Positions 56,085 to 64,000 of a stretch of 64,000 nt of DNA are shown here, one piece after another. Location: contig BDDD01005660.1 of NCBI GenBank assembly GCA_001972305.1, forward strand, positions 1 through 64,000, in the 5' to 3' direction. The stretch comes from Cephalotus follicularis. Lineage: Eukaryota > Streptophyta > Magnoliopsida > Oxalidales > Cephalotaceae. Both the position numbers and the translations under genes were made by a program. The notes under the pieces are model-generated. The model searched no databases. It was not told the origin of the DNA and worked only from the letters and a program-made list of their open reading frames with translations. How positions within the stretch are numbered: the stretch's first letter is position 1; the number at the start of each line of letters is the position of its first letter.

Positions 56085-58641
56085 TGTTGGATCCCGGTCG
56101 ATTTTGGGTCTAGGATGCAAGTGTGTATAATTTTAGTTTTTCAAAAACACCAAGACTCGCAAGTCTAGGTCACACTTACATCTTGCTACCAAAATCTATG
56201 CGCCTAGGATCTCCGTTTAATATTCAATCGAACAAAAATCATAGTCAAGCATACATCCACTTAACTAAAACCAATTCGGTAAACAATAAATATAATTGTT
56301 TAGTTTTCATACCAACGTTGGCGGCTCCATCACTTTGCCGCTACGCCCTTGCGGAAGCACCTGCCGGTCATCGGCTCCACTGCTGGTTTCCGGCCAGTAT
56401 ACGAAAAATTCATCCAAGACACCAACGGACTCCTGGAGCTCCGATCTACTCGTTGCTGGTGGAGGTAGGGCAAGAATCGCCCTGGAATGGCAGTGGCGCG
56501 CATGGCAGTGGCGGCGAGTCACTGAGTTCGGACTCAGTGACTCTCGGCCTGGACCGACTGAGCCACCACAGGTCGCCAAGCACCCGATAAAGCCACTAGT
56601 GGCCAAGGAACGCCGTGATTCGCCATGGAAACGGGCGATCATGGCGAACAGCCGCGGCGGGTTGACCCGACCCGGCAAAAACAGGATCGCCGTGACATCG
56701 GACAGCCACCACCAGCCATGAAATCTCACGATCTACACAGCTGGACCGAAGACCCGACGTGAATCAGCGTGGAACACCGAGCCATGGGGCACAACGCTCC
56801 AAGTCGACCCGAAGCACGAAAATCGGCCAAACAACGGCCGGTCACACCTAGACTAGGGTCAAACTAGGTAGAGTCGAGGTGGCTCCACCTACCGTGACCA
56901 CCGGCGACGGAAGAGAAGGCCGCAACAGTAGGTGACACGAAAAACGCGTCGTCCAAACCAGAGAGAGAGAAGAAGAAGAAACGGGGAGAGAAAGAGGGAG
57001 AGGCTTACCGTGGGTGAGAGTCGGCCTCTTTCCACGGCCACCGAAGCCCACAGCGTCGTCTTCTCCGGCCGGTAGAGCGCACCGGGTGCCGTAATGCACG
57101 CGTGCGTTTCTCCCTTATATGGCGTGTCTCGTACGCCCAAGGAAGAAAAGAAGGAAGACATAAAAAAATTGCTTACTTTCATTTCTTTTGTCTCTTTTCT
57201 TTTTAATTTTATTTAATCAAAAGAAAATTTCTCTCTCGGTTCAAAATATGTGCACCCCACACAACGTATGATAAACATACCCCCACTGTGGTATCTCTTG
57301 ATATATCAATTTGACAATACGGTGGTAATAAATAAATAAAAACCACTAATATCAAATTAAATATATACTAGTTTAAAAACTAGACTTTCCGCCAAGCTAG
57401 CATGTGTGCAGCATGCATCGCTTTACCAATAATCAGGTGGGACCCGAAAGCCCGGTTTGAATCTCGTACGACTATAAATTTCCCAGAACATTCCAGGAGT
57501 TTTGATACGACTATCCCAATATTCCCTGACTATTAAAACAGTCCCGGTGTGAATCCCATCACCGCCCGGATCCGTAGAATAAACTACGTCTATAAGTCAA
57601 CATCCAGTAAACCAGTACTTTATTCAATCATCGGCATATGTGTCATGTATCCTACGTCATACTTGGCTCCGACCGTGACCTAGGCTTCAGAATAATGTCA
57701 CCCCTAGGTAAAGTCGCGATAACTATAAATTTACGTACGCATCGAGAGTTTCGGCAAACATCACCAGAAACCCAGTTTCCAGTCTGCCTATACCTTATCA
57801 GAGTTTTATGAGTCTCAATGGACATAAATAATATAGAGCCAATCACCCTTCATACGGGTGTGACGATCCCTTATTGCGAACTCGCCCATACATCTCAATG
57901 AAGCTCCCACAAGGCCCAAAGACAACCCTTTTGCCAGTACGTGGCTAGTGCTGGGGAAGGCGAAAATCAAAGCCAAGCAGTCACAACACAATGCATGCCA
58001 GCCGCTCAGGTCTAACGATACAACGTAGCTTCACGAATGGTCTACTAGGCACCATAGACTATACACTACCGAGACTATAGGAATCCTATTGACATAGGTA
58101 TGACTTTCCAAATAGGTTTACTATGGTGGGTATGTTCAGTCTCATGCTCCTTAGCACAAACCCCACATTATGCTTTAGGATAAATCCAAATGGTAATGAG
58201 ATGATCCATCCTCCACTAAACCCGGGAGAAAGCATAATACGACAAGTCTTCACGGTTCAACAATTGCCCTAAGAAAGTGAACCTATGACTTGGAACGTTC
58301 TATCCGAAGGGAGTAAGGATCTCATTCTCATAACCTCTCAGGCATGAGATCCAACCCCTCGAATGACAGGGCACTATATGTGTACTCGGATGACATGGTG
58401 ATCACCCGATCCATTGAGATGGTTTGGGATATACATATAGCGGGTTGCCATTGTTGATTGAATATGCACTATCAAAAACACAAAAAGGAATTCATATTGT
58501 ATAAATAGAGAGTGCAATATACACACATGCAGCCGCCCCACGGCTTAAAGAGATATCTCAAGTTAAGGAGTGCACCTCATACATACATATATATTTGTGC
58601 AGAGCCACCTCGTGGCATGCAGGGACACCCCTACTCTAACA
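56085..58641 (-). repeat. Right (5') LTR of long-LTR copia element
   Basis: 2557 bp, TGTTGGATCCCGG...CTAACA on the plus strand, with the primer site immediately left. It includes the GC-rich block 56340-57120, which lies at the U5 end in element sense. Confidence 0.92.
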
Positions 58642-60527
58642 CTATGGTATTGGGCCGAGCTTGGGATGAAGAGAGAAAAGGAAGTGTTGGGCCAACTGCA
58701 TTAATCCTCAGCCCAACAACTGGAAACGGCAGTAAGTGTCTAGGGAATTCTAGAGCCTTCCATTTCGGCTATAAAAGAGAAAGTGGTGAGTGTGGGGATG
58801 GTTGTTGCATCATTTGGGGAAGGAGAAAAGAAAGTGTCTTTGTCTAGAGAGTTCTTGTCTCTCCTTTCCACTCTCGATTTAAATCCCCTCACTTTCAACC
58901 ATGAGAGGGACACTGAGAGGAATCCCGAGGAAAAAAGGTGAAACAGTGAAGGAAGGAGTTTAGCCTGAAGGCAGGAGAGTAATTGTTCATGTTAGCCGAG
59001 GAATGGAAAGCATGATCGAGACTCAACAGATTTAAGGTAGGTTATACTTCATACTCAATGCCTATATTGTATTGAAATGTTATAGATGCTATGCACTGCT
59101 CTCGTATTTAGCTAGACAATGTGAATGGTATACTGCCTTTGTGTTTGGTTAGTTTGAATGAAATGAATGAGTATAATCGTCCTAGGGAACTTATGGATAT
59201 TTCTAGTGAGTGATTGCATAGTGTGGTATAAACTGTGAGGAGTGTGTTCTATAGGGTACAATGCAAACTAGAGCGTCCGAGCATGCTTAGTCCATGCGTC
59301 CGAGAAGGGCTAGCGCGTTCGAGCATGATTAGCTCATGCATCCGAGGAGGACTAGTGTGCCCGAGCATACCCAACCATGCGTCCGAGCATGCCAGAGCAT
59401 AGGTCCGAGCTTGTCTAACTCACGCTTTCTGAGCTGACCTTCCCATAGGATCAGCGGACGAACTAGTTAATGTACTGTAAGGTAGACTAAACATAAAGGC
59501 AGACTAAATGTAAAGTAGACAGACCTCTTAGAAGGAAATAGAATGTTAATGTTAAACTGATTAAGGTATAATGTAATGGGTCACCAACTGAGATGAACCA
59601 TAATTGGGTCACCATCCGAGATGAACCAGTGAAGCTATCGCTCGAGATGAACCAATGGGTCACCAGCCGAGATGAACCATGAGGGTCACCGAGGTAGATA
59701 GCCTAAGGAGATCGCTGATTGATATGAGCCTAAGGGATCACCAATTGAGATGAGCCATAAATATGAAATGAATGTTACTGTATAGTGTAAGGTTAATTGT
59801 ATAAATGATATAATTATGACGAGGTCTGACCTAAGGAAATTTAAATGTGCCTGTTTCTTTCCTCTGCCTATAACGTCTAGAGTGCGTATATTGCTCTTCC
59901 TAAAGCTGAGGAATCCGAGGAACACTGTCTGCCTAAAATGTAATGATTGTCCCACCTCGGCTCCTCTGCCTATAATGCCTGGAGTGCGTTTTTCGCTCCT
60001 CCTTAAGCAAGGGAGTTCGATGAGGAATACTAAGGACTGTTAATGGCTTTTGGAATGATATGGATGCTTGTATTGTATGATTGAGCTTTTACTTGCATCT
60101 CACATGACAAACATGTTTATACTTGCTGCATTTGCACTTCACTCATGCATAGGTAGTAGTTCCTACACTACAGTGGTTGCTGACCCATTCTCGGTAATGG
60201 GTCAGACGCATGTGGAGATTCGCAGCAAGCAGAGGATTAAAGTGGCTGAGTAAGTCTTCTCCTCCAAAGCATTCAGATGACCCAAGAGATAAAATAAAAT
60301 TCTATATTGTCTTAGGACCCGCCGGGTTATGGCAGAGCCTGATATGAACAGTATTGTATATATATTGGGTTTTATCCACATAAGTTATGGTTTATTTGGA
60401 TTTTTCGCATGCATTATTATATGTTAAAATGTTTTATTTATGCTGCTAAATGATTGATGGACTTGAATGATACGGCTCGTACCGCGTCAAGCCTTGGGGG
60501 TTAGTCCATGGGATTTGGGACGTTACA
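58642..60527 (+). repeat. 3' LTR of Tekay element, right part
   Basis: Resumes with the second CTATG (58642-58646) and is co-linear with 37541-39427, including both repeat families. It ends GACGTTACA, followed by TAAGG. Confidence 0.94.
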
Positions 60528-61103
60528 TAAGGCACTTGGTAAAGATTTAAAACATAGCAAATGTTATTGGAGATGTGCACTTTATAATGCATATGTATTA
60601 CTTTAGGTTTCGAATATGCTAACATAATTGCTTTCATGGTTTCAAGATTTAAAACATAGCAAATGTAAATGGAGTTTTGTAAATTTGCATATTTTCACCT
60701 ATTTTATGAATATCCCAGACTGGGATTAACTATTCAGCTTTTGGAAAATTGAAAGATTTGGGAGTCAGAAAAAATCTGCAAAATTTTAAAAAATATATAT
60801 ATATAAATAAGACCTTAAATATATATATATATATATAAATAAGACCTTAAAAAGTCCACATAATAATACCGGTAAAGTGACATAATGTTGTTATCATTAG
60901 CCCTTAATAACTTTGTTATCTTGTTTGCTCCAAGATGCTGATACTTTTATAGCTTAAATGCTATTTGACACAATATATGCTTACTTTTTGTTGAAATAGT
61001 GGTTAAGTTTTCAAGTCATTCTACTATACATTGAAGTATTTTTTATTAGTATCTTCTGTTTACTTTATCTTATTGTTTTGGTTTTTCAATGCCATCTTTC
61101 TAG
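60528..61103 (+). other. Host sequence right of the Tekay nest, intron-like
   Basis: Begins with TAAGG and a few codons that continue the F-box/LRR reading, then a GGTAAAG donor-like site. AT-rich, with a 23-bp direct repeat (60542-60564 and 60644-60666) and (AT)n runs at 60790-60836. It ends in TTTCTAG, an acceptor-like site. Confidence 0.55.
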
Positions 61104-61220
61104 GAGAAAGTTTCTCATGTAGACAAAGCTTTGAAGAGGAAGAGAGATGGTAAGAAAAGTGTTAAAGTACATAAGAAGAAACACTCATTGGCCCATTATG
61201 AGGTTGAGCAAGAAGCTAGT
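61104..61220 (+). pseudogene. Lysine-rich exon-like fragment, unknown gene
   Basis: An open stretch directly after an acceptor-like TTTCTAG reads EKVSHVDKALKRKRDGKK, then SVKVHKKKHSLAHYEVEQEA. It is basic, then acidic, and may be a nuclear-localisation-type tract. No family is recognised and I cannot connect it to the F-box fragment. It is cut off at 61221 by the LTR start TGTAAAGACCC, so whatever gene it belonged to is interrupted here. Confidence 0.4.
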
Positions 61221-63783
61221 TGTAAAGACCCAAACTTCTTGTATTATTTTATTATATGCTCGGTACTACATGTACCTACTTGTATTTATCGGATTAGAGT
61301 ATTGTATACTTATCCTAATTGTATTTGATATACATATCTATGTTATTTTATTCGGACTCGTTACATTCAAATTTCGGTGTGTTGGACCGTTCTTATTATA
61401 GTGCACTTAAGTAGACCAATTAAGGCCACTTAAAGTGCTCCATGGCCGACCCACTAGCACTCACCTCACAAATGTTCCTTAACATACAATTCACCTTATC
61501 CTAATAAAAATCTCCAACACTTCCCTGTTTCCAATTTACTTAACCCCACCTCACATTATATTCCATGATCCTATCCTTTATAAAATATCTAGCACTTCTC
61601 CCCGTAGCCACAACTTTGGATTTCCCTCATCCTAATTCCTCACCACACAACATCCTATATGCACTCACCGAATACTAGCATTACATATATACTCTACACT
61701 AAATTGCCACACTACTGCACTTGTCATTACTGAACAAAAGGAAATAGATACACTACACTATCCTCTTCATTTGCCACTACATCGCTATAACATCCCTAAA
61801 GCTTGGAACTAGTGGGGATCCTTGGACTTGAGTGCAATCTCACTTTACTGCTATTTTTGGTGACCATAAGCTTCTAAGTGTACTGATTATGCACTATATT
61901 ACTTGTATAATTGATTGATATGGACTGACTTGATGTTGTTGGTTGAGAATGCTAGTTTTAGGTTTTGTGTACTTAATGACCTAGAATTAGAACTAGGGTT
62001 AAATAATGGATTCAGTGGATGAAAACATGTTTATTGAACCCTAATACACTTACATCAACTACTAAAATCGATGGAAAATGATTTGGTATGAATTGGGTTG
62101 GAAAATGGACTGCCTACATAAACTGGAATAAATAATGTCAGCTTAAGTGCTGACACTTGTCTCATAAGCGTCACCGCTTAAAGCTGTTTACACTTGCAAA
62201 TCTGATGAGCACGACCAAAGCGTCAGCGCTTTGATATTAAGCATTGACAGTTTGATATTAAACGTCGACGCCTAATACCAAATGTCAGGGCTTAACGTGG
62301 ATTCGTCTGGGTGCACAGCGCTACCTACAATGGTAAGCGTGGATATAGGGCACTGACCTATAAGCATCTCCACTTAGTCTAACTATCGCCGCTTAGTACG
62401 CCTCTCACAGAACTGAACTTAAGGCCCAAAGCGCCGCTGCTATCAATGGAAGCGCCACCGCTTAAGGCACTATTTTTACTACTTGATTTGATTTCAATCC
62501 TTTTCAAAACAACTGCTTGACCAGATCAATTCTTGAGACCACCCGAGCCTTTTCAAATGTTTTCTGTCTGGTTAGGAGGTCACGTTGATCTGTCTGCATA
62601 TCATTCAATTATGTACCACTTTGGTTTGACACAGTGGGCTAACCGATCCGTTTGACCACTAAATTGCTTGTCTAGTTGATCTGACCACAGTGTTATCATC
62701 AACTGACTCGTTGTGTTGAACGCTGAAATAATTGTGTTAAGGATAGAGTGACCAATTGAGACCATAGGTACACTAGTGATTCCCTAGTCAGGTTTGCGTG
62801 CTATCCACGCTGATTAGATATCCATTGCCTAGTACTTAATTATATTGTCACTGGCTATTATTGACTTTAATTGTTTGACTAACTACAATATAGGTGCTTA
62901 GCGATCTCTAATCGGGTTGGCCATAAGAGGACTTTATGTCTATTTGTTCCCCCGGATAGATCTCCCCCACCTATTGACTTATACTGTGGACATGTACTTG
63001 ACTTGTATCAACTTGGTTTGATTGTATCTACCTTGTGACTCTAGTCAGGATGCGAGATGACCATTTTTACCGTCTACTCTCCCTGATTGGATCGTCACCA
63101 GCCTTCAGTTGTACTACTAGACTTGATTCCCTCCGGTGGTACCTACCACTGTGAACACGCTTAATGGTACCTAACGTCGCGTGCACGATGACTCCTGATC
63201 ATTTGAGGATGCACCTGGTGGCACTTATCCCCACATATGCACACGCGTGGTACCTATCACCGTTTATGTGTTCAGATGGTACCTACCACTGAGTAGCCTG
63301 TTAGCTGGTGCCTGCCATTCAGTAGGCCTGGTAGGTTTAATCTATTGATTTGAATAAACTAAGCCAGTCTATCCATCCACTCTTCAGGTCTACCCTCTGG
63401 GGGTTAGATTTTCATTCGACTTTTTTTACTTGTACAGATATGAGGTCACACGCTCTATAGGATTCACTTGACTTGATTGTATTTGATCAGATTTCTCTCA
63501 CACTCTGCTATTAATTGTTGTTGATTGTCTGCTAGATAATTGATAGGATTTATATTCGATCCCATTCCCATACATCGGTATGGGACGACTGTATACGACT
63601 AGTAGATCACAACTGGCATTCATGCATTCTTATATGTCATGATTAGTACTGTACACTTGATACTTGTTAATGTTCACTTGCACATTTATATCACACTGCA
63701 TACATGTATATAGCATAATCTATGCATGAGGGTATATCTACTTGTCCCTATGGCTGACCCCTCATTCGGGATAGGGATCTAAG
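61221..63783 (+). repeat. Long gypsy-like LTR, probably Tekay-type, partial
   Basis: Starts TGTAAAGACCC, has TTTATAAAATA near 61576, and near its right end CCCTATGGCTGACCCCTCATTC resembles the end region of the Tekay LTR (TGCTGACCCATTCTC). It contains imperfect AAGCGTCACCGCTTA units (62150-62470) and GGTACCTACCACT-type units (63130-63330). There is no second copy in the window and the right end is cut at 63784, so the family is uncertain. Confidence 0.45.
62150..62470 (+). repeat. Imperfect palindromic AAGCGTCACCGCTTA units
   Basis: About nine or ten degenerate copies, several forming AAGCG...CGCTT inverted pairs, inside the LTR-like sequence. Confidence 0.65.
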
Positions 63784-64000
63784 TGTCACGCCCCCGTTTC
63801 GGTAAGACCACATTAAAGCGTTAAAGGCAATTAACACATAAATACAGCTTATGCAAATACCATAAATTTAAACTTATAAACAAGACATCAGTTGCGGAAG
63901 CATAAGATCCATAAGCTAAAAACATGTAACGCGCATCCCATACTGCACGCTACCCAAAACAAGTCTGTCATTGTTAATAGCCTTCAAAATGGAGTGTGAT
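63784..64000 (+). other. Possible start of another LTR/repeat
   Basis: TGTCACGCCCCCGTTTCGG breaks the preceding LTR-like sequence and resembles the start of an LTR. It runs off the window and has no second copy to test it. Confidence 0.3.

Larger units (their letters stand above)
44418..58641 (-). mobile_element. Long-LTR Ty1/copia element (Angela/TAR-like), opposite strand, CTATG duplication
   Basis: Two ~2.55-kb LTRs: left 44418-49256 (containing a foreign 2.3-kb segment) and right 56085-58641. Primer site at 56071-56084 (GCTTTGATATCACT, complement of the tRNA-Met-type site) and polypurine complement ATCTCCCACTTGG after 49256 show it reads right to left. CTATG flanks both ends (44413-44417, 58642-58646). 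Pol is recognisable only in pieces at 49257-51836. A reduced Athila-like element sits at 51837-53627. A 255-bp LTR sample differs at about 20 positions (near 8%). Heavily broken. Angela/TAR assignment rests on LTR length and pol style and is moderate. Confidence 0.9.
37485..60527 (+). mobile_element. Tekay/Del chromovirus (Ty3/gypsy) with TAAGG target duplication
   Basis: 5' LTR 37485-39427, tRNA-Met-type primer site at 39432-39443 (TTGTATCAGAGC), gag, protease, RT, RNase H, integrase, chromodomain-like tail, polypurine tract 44344-44355, then the 3' LTR in two parts (44357-44417 and 58642-60527). The target duplication TAAGG lies at 37480-37484 and 60528-60532. A long-LTR copia element (44418-58641) splits the 3' LTR. 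A 225-bp LTR sample differs at about 20 positions (near 9%). The body without the insert is about 8.8 kb. It is broken, with roughly ten interruptions. Confidence 0.95.

Overview
The window is nuclear DNA of a flowering plant, probably a eudicot. No bacterial, organellar, rRNA or tRNA gene is visible. Nearly all of it is LTR retrotransposon sequence, much of it nested, plus one CACTA DNA transposon. The lineages are plant-specific: SIRE, Tat and Athila types with tRNA-Asp-like or TGGCGCCG primer sites, Tekay/Del chromoviruses and Tork/Angela-type copia. Host sequence survives only as gene fragments and AT-rich spacer. The species cannot be named from this sequence.

Layout. 1-3222 (-): Athila-like element running off the left edge and inserted into 3223-5923 (+), the 3' end of a SIRE-type copia element whose LTR carries a palindromic repeat array. 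5924-7725: host spacer with GA/CT tracts and two hairpins. 7726-24523 (+): Tat-type gypsy element with 5-bp target duplication GGTTT, gag, protease, RT, two RNase H domains, integrase, a tandem-repeat 3' region and an antisense ORF. Inside it lies a CACTA element (17480-23895, target duplication CAT) that carries fragments of two unrelated host genes, a DREB/TINY-like AP2/ERF gene and a PP2A B'' regulatory-subunit gene. 25139-28875 (-): a young, rearranged copia element with a 363-bp run of N. 29233-30050: microsatellites. 30511-32750 (+): chromovirus fragment. 33140-37065 (-): Tork-like copia element.

37066-37484 is a piece of an F-box/LRR-type gene cut by a Tekay/Del chromovirus (37485-60527, target duplication TAAGG). 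The 3' LTR of that chromovirus was split by a long-LTR copia element in the opposite orientation (44418-58641, target duplication CTATG). That copia element in turn received a reduced Athila-like element (51837-53627, target duplication ATACA) and, in its left LTR, an Athila-like pol segment (44676-46866) flanked by an exact 96-bp direct repeat. After 60527 come intron-like sequence, a lysine-rich exon-like ORF (61104-61220), a long gypsy-like LTR (61221-63783) and the apparent start of another repeat at 63784.

No intact host gene is visible and every retroelement is broken. Reading LTR pairs by eye gives about 10% difference for the Tat element, 9% for Tekay, 8% for the long-LTR copia and under 2% for the copia at 25139, so the insertions span a long period. 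The most notable object is the gene-fragment-carrying CACTA. Next are a possible self-complementary primer site in the young copia element, the palindromic arrays inside three different LTR families, and the 96-bp-flanked pol segment.
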